DNA of 21,209 nt, from assembly GCA_002423105.1 (NCBI GenBank), contig DIUT01000021.1:1-21209 (forward strand). The letters run 5' to 3'. Position numbers and translations under genes: made by a program. The DNA comes from Geobacter sp. UBA6151 (lineage in GTDB: Bacteria; Desulfobacterota; Desulfuromonadia; Geobacterales; Pseudopelobacteraceae). The notes under the pieces are model-generated. The model saw only the letters and a program-made list of their open reading frames with translations. It made no database searches and was not told the DNA's origin. Of the stretch, positions 6,419 to 14,349 are shown one piece after another; positions within the stretch are counted from its first letter, which is position 1, and each line of letters begins with the position of its first letter.

Positions 6419-8296
6419 ATGAAAACGGTAATTATAGTTTTGCTGTTGATGGCAGGCAGTATGGCTTGGGGGGCTGATGCCGGATCAAGCTGTGTTACCT
6501 GTCACAGTGACAAGACAAAGCTGAAGGCGCTGGGCGCCGAGGCCATGTACCTTGATTCCGCCCAGGTTGATCGCGAGGTGGGTATGAAAGGCAAGCCGGT
6601 CTGTACCGACTGCCATCTGGGTGATTCCGCAGCCCAGGACAAGACAGCAGCCCACAAGGGGATGCTGGCACCGTTTCTGGTGGCTGCTGGTAAAAATCAC
6701 AAAGGCCAGGCCATATCCCGCGAGGCTGCTGGCGCCATGCAGGCGCTGGTACCAAAGGGAAAGGGGATGGCCAGCATGATCCCCAAAGGTGATCCCCAAA
6801 AACTTGATGCAGCCGGTATCAAGCGGATCGTCGGCATCCAGTGGCATGACCGTGATCCAGAAACCATGGCCTATGCCCCCAAGGTGGCGGAACAGACCTG
6901 CGGAAAGTGTCACAGCAAAGAGGTCAAGGAGTACAACAATTCTGCCAAGGGGTTGGTGAAGCATCAGCGCGCCTTCCGCGACTGGTCTGAAAAACAGCCC
7001 GGTCCGCAAAACTGCGGCATGTGGGCCGGTCAGAACGAGGAAGGAATCCGCAGTCAGACCTCTGTACCGTACAGCAAGGCCATGAACGGGGCCATGGATC
7101 GTTCATGCAACATGTGCCACGCCTCCTGTAACGACTGCCACTTCAAGCCGGTGGCAGGCAAGGGAACCCATTCTTACGGCAAGCCTGACACCCCTAGTTG
7201 CTATGGTGGCGGGCGGGCCAGCATCTGCCACGCCGGGCCGATGGACCGCCGTCGCGGCGCAGGCTACATGCGGGGCGAATACTCCTTCCCGGCAAGCCTG
7301 CCCCAAGGGGTACACGTTAAGGCAGGAGTTGAGTGCCTTGACTGCCACAAACCGGCCAACCACCAGTATGGACACCTTGCTGCCGACGATGCCCGCAGCT
7401 CCTGCAAAAACTGCCACAACGGCATTGTCAAGGCGGTTGAAAGCTCCGCCCATGGGAAAGTTGACTGTACCTCCTGCCATATCACGGTTTCCGGGGCCTA
7501 TCAGTACACCTTCTGGGGGCAGGGCCATTACTACGGTGTAGAAACCCCTTACGGTAAACACAAGGAATATTACGGGACCCGCGATCTGCCTACCATCATC
7601 AAGAACGCTTCAGGTCGCTGGATTCCGGTCAAGCCCTATCCCATGGCGGTGATGAACCAGACCAAAGAACTGGTTCCCACCGGACTGTTGTTCCGGGCCA
7701 TACCAAAACGCACCCTGCCGGGCAACCCTGAGATCGGTGAGCCGCTGACCTTTGAAGTGGCAAGGTCTGCCACCGATGTGAACGATGCCTATATTGTGGT
7801 GGGTACCCGCAACGACCTGCCCGGCGCCAACAAGGCCATACTCTGGATCCAGATGGACAAGTTGAGCCATGCCATGGGCAAGCCCCGTAATTGCGGCAGT
7901 TGCCATGACAGCAAGGCCCAGGTGGGCAAGTCTCAGTGGAGTTATTTCGAAGACCGCGACGTGACCAAACCGTTCAAGGGGGGCTACACCATCACGGCTG
8001 ACAAGGACGGTATCCGCTTCAGCGACATCACCTGGGAACAGCCCTCACTGGCCACCAATCGCAAGCTGCACGACATCGCCCCCTTTGCCGTACTGCCCGC
8101 CACGGCCTGGGATGTAAAGGGGATCAACTTAGCCCTGCCGTACAACAAGAAGCGCACCGATGCGGCCCGCAATGATCTGGAGCGGTTCCTGGCTCAACTG
8201 GATAAGCACAAGGATGATCCGCGTGTGCCGGAAATCCGGGCTGTGGCCTACCACAATCTGGCCATGGCACAACAGATGCTGAAGAAAAAGAACTAG
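6419..8296 (+). CDS. Periplasmic multiheme cytochrome c (nine CXXCH plus one CX8CH)
   Basis: The 625-aa product starts with a Sec signal peptide (MKTVIIVLLLMAGSMAWGAD), so export and heme attachment in the periplasm are expected. CXXCH sites are at residues 25, 62, 161, 230, 237, 306, 329, 350 and 492 (CVTCH, CTDCH, CGKCH, CNMCH, CNDCH, CLDCH, CKNCH, CTSCH, CGSCH). At 261-271 Cys-x8-Cys-His sits between the fifth and sixth CXXCH and may hold a further heme. A long heme-poor stretch (about 355-490) and the C-terminal part look like substrate- or partner-binding regions. Such proteins carry electrons in respiratory metal, sulfur or nitrogen reduction. No catalytic family (NrfA, Hao, Otr) is recognisable, so the substrate is unknown. 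It is monocistronic, with a promoter before it and a terminator after it. Confidence 0.9.
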   Translation: MKTVIIVLLLMAGSMAWGADAGSSCVTCHSDKTKLKALGAEAMYLDSAQVDREVGMKGKPVCTDCHLGDSAAQDKTAAHKGMLAPFLVAAGKNHKGQAISREAAGAMQALVPKGKGMASMIPKGDPQKLDAAGIKRIVGIQWHDRDPETMAYAPKVAEQTCGKCHSKEVKEYNNSAKGLVKHQRAFRDWSEKQPGPQNCGMWAGQNEEGIRSQTSVPYSKAMNGAMDRSCNMCHASCNDCHFKPVAGKGTHSYGKPDTPSCYGGGRASICHAGPMDRRRGAGYMRGEYSFPASLPQGVHVKAGVECLDCHKPANHQYGHLAADDARSSCKNCHNGIVKAVESSAHGKVDCTSCHITVSGAYQYTFWGQGHYYGVETPYGKHKEYYGTRDLPTIIKNASGRWIPVKPYPMAVMNQTKELVPTGLLFRAIPKRTLPGNPEIGEPLTFEVARSATDVNDAYIVVGTRNDLPGANKAILWIQMDKLSHAMGKPRNCGSCHDSKAQVGKSQWSYFEDRDVTKPFKGGYTITADKDGIRFSDITWEQPSLATNRKLHDIAPFAVLPATAWDVKGINLALPYNKKRTDAARNDLERFLAQLDKHKDDPRVPEIRAVAYHNLAMAQQMLKKKN

Positions 8297-8316
8297 CAAA
8301 ACAACACAAAGGAACA

Positions 8317-8356
8317 AAAACAAACGGCCACCTCTTCCAGGATGGCCGTTTGTTTT
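8317..8356 (+). terminator. Rho-independent terminator after the cytochrome gene
   Basis: AAAACAAACGGCCA (8317-8330) pairs perfectly with TGGCCGTTTGTTTT (8343-8356) across a 12-nt loop. The distal arm is T-rich. It begins 20 bases after the cytochrome stop and also faces the end of the convergent DUF4197 gene. Confidence 0.8.
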
Positions 8357-8404
8357 GTGAGATGCTTATGGATGCTTTGAGGGCAGACTACTCGAAGTCT
8401 GCTT

Positions 8405-9139
8405 TTACCTGGAAGTGCCAAAAACCTGTTTCAGCAGTTCGGTGGTTCGTGCAGCCGGGTTGCGTCTGATCTTTTTCTCTTCCTCGCCCACCATTTTGAA
8501 AAGTCCGTCCAGAGATTTGTTGGTTACATAACTGTCCAGGTCCATTGCAGGCCTTCCTGTCAATGAGGCAAGAGGTAATGCCTCGTATCTGCCCAGCATC
8601 TCTTTGTAAGCACGGGCAGTGCCGACCTGCTCCATGTTTTTGACGACAACCGGCTTGAATGTCTCGAACAACCGCTCACGGGTCTTTTTCTCAAAAAACT
8701 CGGTCGCTGCTGTATCACCTCCGCCAAGTATCCCCTTTGCATCCTCAAGTGTCATGGCACGGATGGCGTCACCAAAAAAGCTGACTGCCACAGGCGCCGC
8801 TTTCTCGGCAGCCCGGTTCATGCTCAGCACTAGATCGTCAACCTGTTTCTGATACCCCACCTTGCCCAGTAGATTTGCCGCCTGTTGCAGCCGTTCTGGC
8901 AACAGTATTTTTATCATCTGATTGCCGAAGTAACCATCCGGTTTGGAAACGGTTCGAACAGCCCGTTCGGTGCCGATTGCCAGTGCTTCTTTCAGGCCGC
9001 TGACAACCGTGCCGTTGTCTTTACTGTTTATTTGTTGTGTTGGCGGCAGAATATCGCGTGAAAACCGGTCAAGGAATCCGGCATGACAGATTGTTGCAAG
9101 GGAGAACATCACTGTTGTGAGAGTAAGCAGAATCTTCAT
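8405..9139 (-). CDS. Secreted DUF4197 family protein
   Basis: A 244-aa protein with an N-terminal signal peptide (MKILLTLTTVMFSLATICHA, cleavage probably before GF), so it should be periplasmic. The body carries the DUF4197 pattern: VVSGLKEALAIGTERAV, the GYFGN block, IKILLPERLQ, MNRAAEKAAP, FF(E)KKTRERLF and the C-terminal LDGLFKMVGEEEKKIRRNP ending in TTELLKQVFG. The family's function is unknown. I chose ATG 9139 because AAAGGAG precedes it at 7-nt spacing and the signal peptide begins there. An upstream in-frame ATG would add 16 residues with no ribosome binding site. It lies downstream of metG behind a terminator hairpin, and no clear promoter was found. Confidence 0.85.
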   Translation of the reverse strand: MKILLTLTTVMFSLATICHAGFLDRFSRDILPPTQQINSKDNGTVVSGLKEALAIGTERAVRTVSKPDGYFGNQMIKILLPERLQQAANLLGKVGYQKQVDDLVLSMNRAAEKAAPVAVSFFGDAIRAMTLEDAKGILGGGDTAATEFFEKKTRERLFETFKPVVVKNMEQVGTARAYKEMLGRYEALPLASLTGRPAMDLDSYVTNKSLDGLFKMVGEEEKKIRRNPAARTTELLKQVFGTSR

Positions 9140-9185
9140 GGTAAAACTCCTTTGGGACAATCCTGTTGACATCTGAACAGACAAC

Positions 9186-9215
9186 AACGGGGAGACCGTT
9201 TCCAGTCTCCCCGTT
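9186..9215 (-). terminator. Terminator hairpin after metG
   Basis: GTCTCCCCGTT (9205-9215) pairs with AACGGGGAGAC (9186-9196): 11 bp perfect, 8-nt loop, extendable by several pairs with one bulge. It lies just past the metG stop. Downstream on the minus strand comes GTTGTTGTCT, only partly U-rich, so termination may be incomplete and allow read-through to DUF4197. Confidence 0.65.
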
Positions 9216-9224
9216 TGTTATCGG

Positions 9225-10751
9225 TTATTCCGTCTTTTCTATCCTCGGGAACAACGCCTCGGCCTTGGCGATCTTTGTGCCGGGCTGCAGCTTGCCCCAG
9301 ACCAGATCGGTGCCGGTGGGGGGATCGTTCCAGCCCAGTACCGCCAGGGCCTTGCGGGAGGTCTCCGGCATGAAGGGGGCCAGCAGGCAGTGGATCATGC
9401 GCTGGGTTTCCAGCAGGCAGTACATCACTGTGGCCAGCTTGTCCCGGTTGGCCGGGTCCTTGGCCAGGGTCCAGGGGGTGGTGTCGTCAATGTACTTGTT
9501 ACCGGCGGAAACCACATCCCAGATGGCCTGCAGCGCTTTACTGAAGGCCAGTTCATCCATGCAGCTATCCAGGTTGGTGACCATGGTTTCGGTTTTGGCT
9601 TTGAGGACGCTGTCCAGTTCCGACAGATCACCCGGCGCCTGCAACACACCGTCGAAATACTTGGTCAGCATGGCGGTGGAGCGGGAGAGCAGGTTGCCGA
9701 TGTCGTTGGCCAGGTCGGAGTTGATGCGGCTGATCAGCGAGGCGTGGGAGAAGTCGCCGTCCAGGCCGAAGGGAACCTCCCGCAGCAGGAAGTAGCGCAC
9801 CACATCCACGCCGTACTTGTCGATCAGCATGTTGGGTTCCACCACGTTCTGCAGGCTCTTGCTCATCTTCTGCCCTTCTACGGTCCACCAGCCGTGGGCA
9901 TAGACCTTTTTGGGAAGTGGCAGCCCGGCGGCCATCAGGAAGGTGGGCCAGTAGACCGAGTGGAAGCGCAGGATATCCTTGCCGATCAGGTGCACGTCCA
10001 CCGGCCAGTAGGTGCCGTAATTGGCGCTCTCATCCGGATATCCCAGGGCGGTGATGTAGTTGGTCAGGGCGTCAAACCAGACGTAAATGACGTGCCGTTC
10101 GTTGCCCGGCACCGGGATACCCCAGGAGAACGAGGTGCGGGAGACGGAGAGGTCGCGTAGCCCTTCTTTTATGAAGGAGATGATCTCGTTGCGCTTGCTT
10201 CTGGGCTGGATGAAGTCCGGGTTGGCCTCGATGTGGGCCATCAGCCGCTCACCGTAGGCGCTCATTTTGAAGAAGTAGGACTCTTCCTTCAGGCGCTCCA
10301 CCGGGCGGTTGCAGTCCGGACATTTGTTGTCGGTGATCTGGGTTTCGGTCCAGAAGGTTTCACAGGGGGTGCAGTACCAGTCTTCATACTCGCCCAGGTA
10401 GATGTCTCCCTGTTCCATCAACTGCTTGAAGATGTGGGACACACCCTGCTTGTGGCGCTCCTGAGTGGTGCGGATAAAGTCGGTGTGGGAGATGCCCAGT
10501 TTTTCCCACAGCGCCTGAAAGCGCTTGACCACGCGGTCGGCCAGCTCAAGCGGTGTCTCACCGGCTGCCTGGGCCGCCTTTTCAACCTTCTGACCATGTT
10601 CGTCGGAGCCGGTCAGGAAGAAGACATCAAAACCTTTCAGCCGCTTGTAGCGGGCCAGGACATCGGCGGCCACCGTGGTGTAGGCGTGGCCGATGTGGGG
10701 GACGTCGTTGACGTAATATATGGGGGTGGTGACGTAGAAAGCAGGTTTCAT
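9225..10751 (-). CDS. metG: Methionyl-tRNA synthetase
   Basis: MetG charges initiator and elongator tRNA-Met in the cytoplasm. The 508-aa class I synthetase has the HIGH motif as HIGH (residues 19-22), KMSKS (295-299), the connective-peptide zinc knuckle CTPC (127-130) and CPDC (144-147), and an anticodon-binding helical domain after about 360. It ends without the C-terminal EMAP/tRNA-binding domain found in longer (about 650-aa) MetG proteins, so it is the short form. The start follows AGGAG at 8-nt spacing, located in the end of ricT. It is the last core gene of the tmk-holB-ricT-metG operon, with a terminator hairpin right after it. Confidence 0.96.
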   Translation of the reverse strand: MKPAFYVTTPIYYVNDVPHIGHAYTTVAADVLARYKRLKGFDVFFLTGSDEHGQKVEKAAQAAGETPLELADRVVKRFQALWEKLGISHTDFIRTTQERHKQGVSHIFKQLMEQGDIYLGEYEDWYCTPCETFWTETQITDNKCPDCNRPVERLKEESYFFKMSAYGERLMAHIEANPDFIQPRSKRNEIISFIKEGLRDLSVSRTSFSWGIPVPGNERHVIYVWFDALTNYITALGYPDESANYGTYWPVDVHLIGKDILRFHSVYWPTFLMAAGLPLPKKVYAHGWWTVEGQKMSKSLQNVVEPNMLIDKYGVDVVRYFLLREVPFGLDGDFSHASLISRINSDLANDIGNLLSRSTAMLTKYFDGVLQAPGDLSELDSVLKAKTETMVTNLDSCMDELAFSKALQAIWDVVSAGNKYIDDTTPWTLAKDPANRDKLATVMYCLLETQRMIHCLLAPFMPETSRKALAVLGWNDPPTGTDLVWGKLQPGTKIAKAEALFPRIEKTE

Positions 10752-10756
10752 CTGGT

Positions 10757-11869
10757 TTACTCCTGGGACGGTGCGTCCGGTTTCTGTTCACGGTTTTTGC
10801 GGTGTCCGTGGCGGCGGTTGCGTTTCTTGCGCTTGGCTTTTTCTTCCGGTTTAAGCGGCTGTTCGCCTGCTGCTGTCTCTGCCGGAGTTGTTACTGCGGC
10901 AGGCGCTTCCGGCTGTGCCGGGGATTGTGAGGACAATGCCGCAGGGCGTTGTTTTTTCTGGAATGACGGCCCACGCTCCCGGCGGGGGGCGGGCAGAGCC
11001 ACCTCCTCTTTGGCAGGCGGCGCCGCTACCGGCAGGGGACTGTTATCATCCACCAGTTCATTCAGGCGTACTGAAACCTGCTTGCCGTCTTTCTGGCGCA
11101 GCACCAGTTCGCCGGTGAGCAGGTTGATCTTTTCCACGGTGCCGTCAACCTGGGCGGTGCGCACATATTTGCCGCTCTTGGGGAAGTTCTTGCGCAGACA
11201 GCAGTAGGTTTCATACTCGTAATCAAGGCAGCAGAGCAAGCGTCCGCACTGGCCGGATATCTTGTTGGGATTGAGCGCCAGATTCTGTTCCTTGGCCATT
11301 TTTACCGAAACCGGCTGGAAATCACGCAGGAACGAGGAACAGCAGAGCTCCCGTCCGCAGATTCCTAAGCCGCCCACCATCTTGGCCTCGTCACGTACGC
11401 CGATCTGGCGCATTTCGATCCGGGTGTGGAAGGTGTGGGCAAGGTCTTTGACCAGTTCGCGGAAATCGATCCGGCCGTCGGCGGTAAAGTAGAAAATTGC
11501 CTTGCTGCCGTCGAAAAGATACTCCACCCGCACCAGTTTCATGTCCAGTCCACGCTCCTTGATGCGGCGGATGCAGAAATCGCGGGCTTCCTTTTCCCGG
11601 CGGGTGTGGTGCTGGATGGTTCGGTCATCATCAGGCCCCAACAGACGTTTCACGGTGGAGAGCGTGGCGGTGATCTTTTCTGCCGGTGTTTCAACCGGGG
11701 CAGTCACCACCATGCCGAGACCGCTGCCGCGTTCGGTTTCAACCACCACCCGGTCTCCCGGTTTCAAATCAAGCGTTCCGGCATTGAAATCGTACAGTTT
11801 GCCGGCCGGGGTAAATTGTATGGCGACTACTTTTATCAATCCAGACTCCTTTACAGCGGTATCGGTCAT
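10757..11869 (-). CDS. ricT: RicT/YaaT-like PSP1-domain protein with basic C-terminal tail
   Basis: The PSP1 C-terminal domain family includes Bacillus RicT (YaaT), part of an Fe-S cluster-bearing complex that affects RNA processing by RNase Y; the role in this lineage is inferred. The 370-aa product has the core at about 10-275: VVAIQFTPAGKLYDF, GLGMVV, VEYLFDGSKAIFYFTADGR, VGGLGICGRELCC, SGQCGRLLCCLDYE. Cysteines at 171, 176, 177, 208, 213, 214, 223 and 224 are the family's metal-cluster candidates. After about 280 comes an unstructured Pro/Ala/Glu-rich tail ending in a strongly basic patch (KAKRKKRNRRHGHRKNR, 345-360) of the kind that binds RNA. Its ATG overlaps the holB stop by one base (TGATG). 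The holB-ricT order is widely conserved. Confidence 0.9.
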   Translation of the reverse strand: MTDTAVKESGLIKVVAIQFTPAGKLYDFNAGTLDLKPGDRVVVETERGSGLGMVVTAPVETPAEKITATLSTVKRLLGPDDDRTIQHHTRREKEARDFCIRRIKERGLDMKLVRVEYLFDGSKAIFYFTADGRIDFRELVKDLAHTFHTRIEMRQIGVRDEAKMVGGLGICGRELCCSSFLRDFQPVSVKMAKEQNLALNPNKISGQCGRLLCCLDYEYETYCCLRKNFPKSGKYVRTAQVDGTVEKINLLTGELVLRQKDGKQVSVRLNELVDDNSPLPVAAPPAKEEVALPAPRRERGPSFQKKQRPAALSSQSPAQPEAPAAVTTPAETAAGEQPLKPEEKAKRKKRNRRHGHRKNREQKPDAPSQE

Positions 11870-12858
11870 CAGTTTGTTCTCAGGCTTCCGTAGCGCAGCA
11901 GGAAGCGGTCAAGGGCAAGCTTCGGGTTTACATTGCCCTGTACAGCGCGGCGGGTTTCCAGGGCCAGCTCCAGGGTCTCCATCATGCTGGCCGGAGTAAA
12001 ACGGGCTGCTTCAGCCGTCAGCTGTTCCAACAGCGGGTGGTTGACCACACCGTTTGCGCCGCTGGTGCGCAGCAGCAGCAGGTCACGGATCAGCGACAGC
12101 AGCAGGTCGAACAGTGTGGTGGTCTCTTCCCGGTTTCCCGACAGTTCTTCGCTGGCATCAAAGATGGTGGCTATCCGGCCGGGGGTTGCGGCCCGCAGGG
12201 TGGCCAGCAACGCGCTGCGGCGTCGGGCATCTTCCTCGCCGTCAATATCCCGCGCACGTTCAAGACTGCCCTGGGCCAGGGGGGCCAGCTTTGCTGCCAG
12301 TTCCCGGTCCATTCCCTGTGCTTCAAGAAGCGCGGCAACGGTCCGGTCATCAAGGGGGCTGAACCGCAGGTGCTGGCAACGTGAACGAACCGTGGGCAGC
12401 AGCAGGTCGGTCTGGGCGGCCAGCAGGATGATCACCGCATGGCCCGGCGGCTCTTCCAGCGTTTTGAGCAGGGAGTTGGCCGCACCCACGGTCATCCGTT
12501 CCGCAGGATAGATCAGGCAGGCTTTGCGGGACGCCTCGTAGGGGCGTAACGACAGCACCTGCTGCAACTCCCGCACCTGTTCAATGGCGATATCCCGCTT
12601 GTCCGGCAGCGGTTCCAGCAGATGCAGGTCCGGGTGATGCCCTGCGGCAAGTTTGCGGCAGGAAGGGCATGTTCCGCAAGCGTCCCCTGCAACAGGTGCC
12701 CCACAGAACAGCGCCTGCACCAGGGCCAGGGCGGTGGTGCGGCGGCCGCAACCATTTGGGCCTTCAAACAGATAGGCGTGGGCGACCCGGTTGGCGGCGA
12801 TTGAACGCCGCAGGGCATCCACAACCCGTTCCTGGCCCAGAATGGCGGCAAGCTTCAT
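11869..12858 (-). CDS. holB: DNA polymerase III subunit delta prime
   Basis: Delta prime is the rigid stator subunit of the clamp loader, which puts the beta clamp on primed DNA. The 329-aa product starts LAAILGQERVVDALRRSI. It has a P-loop-like GPNGCGRRTT (33-41) in which the usual Lys is Arg, matching the poor ATP binding of delta prime. A four-Cys zinc module follows (C52, C61, C64, C67). NSLLKTLEEPPGHAVIILLA and SRC (159-161) are the clamp-loader signature blocks. Length matches bacterial HolB (about 330). It lies 3 bases after tmk and its stop overlaps the ricT start, so all are co-transcribed. Confidence 0.93.
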   Translation of the reverse strand: MKLAAILGQERVVDALRRSIAANRVAHAYLFEGPNGCGRRTTALALVQALFCGAPVAGDACGTCPSCRKLAAGHHPDLHLLEPLPDKRDIAIEQVRELQQVLSLRPYEASRKACLIYPAERMTVGAANSLLKTLEEPPGHAVIILLAAQTDLLLPTVRSRCQHLRFSPLDDRTVAALLEAQGMDRELAAKLAPLAQGSLERARDIDGEEDARRRSALLATLRAATPGRIATIFDASEELSGNREETTTLFDLLLSLIRDLLLLRTSGANGVVNHPLLEQLTAEAARFTPASMMETLELALETRRAVQGNVNPKLALDRFLLRYGSLRTN

Positions 12859-12861
12859 GGT

Positions 12862-13500
12862 TTACCCCTGCTCCAGGCGGGGGATGACCTGCCCAAATAT
12901 CTTCCCGGCGATCTCCTGCGGTGTGCCGTCTGCCTCCACCACCACAAAGCGCTCCGGTTCGTCTGCCGCAAGTTTCAGGTAGCCGTCCCGCACCCGCTGG
13001 TGAAAGGACAGGGATTCCAGTTCAAAGCGCTCCTCGCGTGGGCCGGTGCTGTTTGCTTCAATCCGGCTGCGGGCGCGTCCCAGCCCGGTTTTTGTGTCGC
13101 AATCCAGCAGCACTGTCAAATCCGGTGCACAATCGCCGCAGGCCAGCCGGTTCAGCAGTTCAACGGTCTCCCGGTTCAAGCCCCGGCCAAAGGCCTGGTA
13201 GGCGCGGGTTGCATCGCTGAAACGGTCACACAGTACAATTTTTCCGGCCTGTAAAGCAGGCCTGACCACCTCGGTCAGGTGCTGGGCCCGTGCAGCCGCG
13301 TACAGCATCAGTTCCGTCATCGGGGCCATCTCGCGGTTGGCTGCATCCAGCAGCACGGCGCGAATGCGGTCCGCCACCGGGCAGCCGCCAGGCTCCCGCG
13401 TCAGCACAACCTGATGTCCGTCGGCCAGCAGGGCTTTGTGCAGCAGACGGATCTGCGTACTCTTGCCGCTGCCTTCTATGCCTTCAAAGGTGATGAACAT
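12862..13500 (-). CDS. tmk: Thymidylate kinase
   Basis: Tmk phosphorylates dTMP to dTDP for DNA synthesis. The 212-aa product starts MFITFEGIEGSGKSTQ with a P-loop (GIEGSGKS, 7-14). LTREPGG (dTMP binding) follows, then the DRF-type motif CDRFSDATRAYQ, and a LID region rich in Arg and Glu. Length matches the family (205-215). I chose ATG 13500. GGAG lies 5 bases before it, and the promoter at 13520-13548 sits just upstream, so an in-frame ATG at 13575 would be upstream of the transcription start. It is the first gene of the tmk-holB-ricT-metG operon. Confidence 0.95.
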   Translation of the reverse strand: MFITFEGIEGSGKSTQIRLLHKALLADGHQVVLTREPGGCPVADRIRAVLLDAANREMAPMTELMLYAAARAQHLTEVVRPALQAGKIVLCDRFSDATRAYQAFGRGLNRETVELLNRLACGDCAPDLTVLLDCDTKTGLGRARSRIEANSTGPREERFELESLSFHQRVRDGYLKLAADEPERFVVVEADGTPQEIAGKIFGQVIPRLEQG

Positions 13501-13519
13501 ACTGTCTCCGAAATGCAGC

Positions 13520-13548
13520 ATTATAGGCATCAGCCCGCTGATTGGCAA
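13520..13548 (-). promoter_or_regulatory. Strong promoter of the tmk operon with palindromic spacer
   Basis: Minus strand: TTGCCA (13548-13543), 17-bp spacer, TATAAT (13525-13520), then about 20 bases to the tmk ATG. The spacer contains the inverted repeat ATCAGC-GG-GCTGAT (13529-13542). A separate perfect palindrome GACACGTGTC lies upstream at 13560-13569. Both are possible operator sites. Confidence 0.75.
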
Positions 13549-13587
13549 CCGTAATTCATGACACGTGTCTGCCATAGAGATTGATTG

Positions 13588-13899
13588 TCATACGCCTTTG
13601 GGAAGCGAGATATCAACTGTTGTTTCGTCAAGTAGTTGCCGACCATGACGTACAGCCAGCACTTGAATTCCGTCATGCAGCTTGTATATCACGCGGTAGT
13701 TGCCGAAAATGAGCTCACGAATATCCTGGCGGTTAAGCTCGGGAACGACTCTGCAGCTAAGCGGCTGACCCGGCAATCTTGCCACAGCCGCAAACAGCCT
13801 CTTTACCCATTTTTCAGCAGCCGAAGGCTTATCCCGTGCAATGTATCCGGCTATGTCCCGCACTTGCTGGAGGGCCAGCGGCGACCAGACGAGATTCAT
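13588..13899 (-). CDS. ParE/RelE superfamily toxin
   Basis: A 103-aa toxin of the ParE/RelE fold. The N-terminus has the pattern VWSPLALQQVRDIAGYIA, with two helices (to about residue 45). The beta core REL(I)FGNYRVIYKLHDGIQVLAVRHGRQLL has the family's conserved RELIF...YRVIY block and a final Arg-containing strand. ParE members poison gyrase and RelE members cut mRNA in the ribosome. From sequence alone I favour ParE, but the target is not certain. Its ATG overlaps the antitoxin stop by 4 bp, the usual antitoxin-first order. No terminator separates it from the tmk promoter region. Confidence 0.88.
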   Translation of the reverse strand: MNLVWSPLALQQVRDIAGYIARDKPSAAEKWVKRLFAAVARLPGQPLSCRVVPELNRQDIRELIFGNYRVIYKLHDGIQVLAVRHGRQLLDETTVDISLPKGV

Positions 13900-14177
13900 A
13901 CTGCAATACCCGCCAGTATCTGCCGCAGAGCTTCTTCGTGCTCCACCCCTTTGCCGTCAGCCATCTGTTTCTCGGCGACATGTATTTCCTGCAAGAGCTC
14001 AAGACGTTCAAGGAGCTCTTCATACTTGGTCACATCAAGCAGCACCGCAGCGCTCCGCCCGTGATTGGTTATAACCAGCGGACGATGTGTGGTCTGGACC
14101 TGTTTGATAAAGCCGGTTATGTTGCCTCGAAATACCGATAGAGGCTGGATATCCTGTACCAGTGAAAGTTGTGCCAT
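13896..14177 (-). CDS. Phd/YefM family antitoxin
   Basis: A 93-aa antitoxin. The N-terminal half (VQDIQPLSVFRGNITGFIKQ ... RPLVITNHGRSAAVLLDVTKYEELLE, to about 65) is the Phd/YefM DNA-binding fold, with the typical PLVITNHGRSAAVLL strand-turn-helix. The charged helical C-terminal part wraps and neutralises the toxin. I chose ATG 14177, which follows AGGAGG at 7-nt spacing. The frame continues upstream, but that would run into the promoter. It is first in a two-gene operon with the ParE/RelE toxin, and probably represses its own promoter with the toxin as co-repressor. Confidence 0.9.
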   Translation of the reverse strand: MAQLSLVQDIQPLSVFRGNITGFIKQVQTTHRPLVITNHGRSAAVLLDVTKYEELLERLELLQEIHVAEKQMADGKGVEHEEALRQILAGIAV

Positions 14178-14190
14178 AATTAGGCCTCCT

Positions 14191-14228
14191 TTTTGTACTA
14201 TATTATGTGCAAAATAGATGATTGGCAA
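14191..14228 (-). promoter_or_regulatory. Promoter and operator of the toxin-antitoxin operon
   Basis: Minus strand: TTGCCA (14228-14223), 17-bp spacer, TAATAT (14205-14200). An inverted repeat with half-sites TTTTGTAC (14191-14198) and GTGCAAAA (14207-14214), 7 of 8 pairs matching and 8-bp centre, covers the -10. This is where an autoregulatory antitoxin would bind. Confidence 0.65.
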
Positions 14229-14279
14229 GCAGACTCTGACAGAAGAGAAAGCAATTAATCCATCAACAAATACCACAAA

Positions 14280-14296
14280 GCGACACCATCTGTCGC
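14280..14296. promoter_or_regulatory. 17-bp palindrome, site 1 of 3 (upstream of the degenerate ftsZ-like gene)
   Basis: GCGACACCATCTGTCGC: perfect 6-bp arms GCGACA/TGTCGC with a 5-bp centre, ending 53 bases before the ATG at 14350. The same design occurs at 15023 and 16181. A weak promoter may overlap it (GCGACA 14280-14285, 18 bp, TGTTAT 14304-14309). Confidence 0.55.
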
Positions 14297-14349
14297 CATC
14301 ACATGTTATGCCGGACCATCACTCTATTACAGTATTACAGGAGGTCGGC

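Noticed and set aside
9390..11207. Long open frames on the plus strand opposite metG and ricT
   Set aside because: They are antisense to clearly recognised genes, have no ribosome binding site and show no family pattern; they arise from GC-biased third positions.
13501..13575. 25-residue N-terminal extension of thymidylate kinase
   Set aside because: The promoter at 13520-13548 lies inside it, so its start codon would not be transcribed, and the family begins at the residue encoded at 13500.
14218..14349. Longer start for the degenerate FtsZ-like gene
   Set aside because: The extra 44 residues would span the palindrome and lack a ribosome binding site, while ATG 14350 has AGGAGG at ideal spacing.
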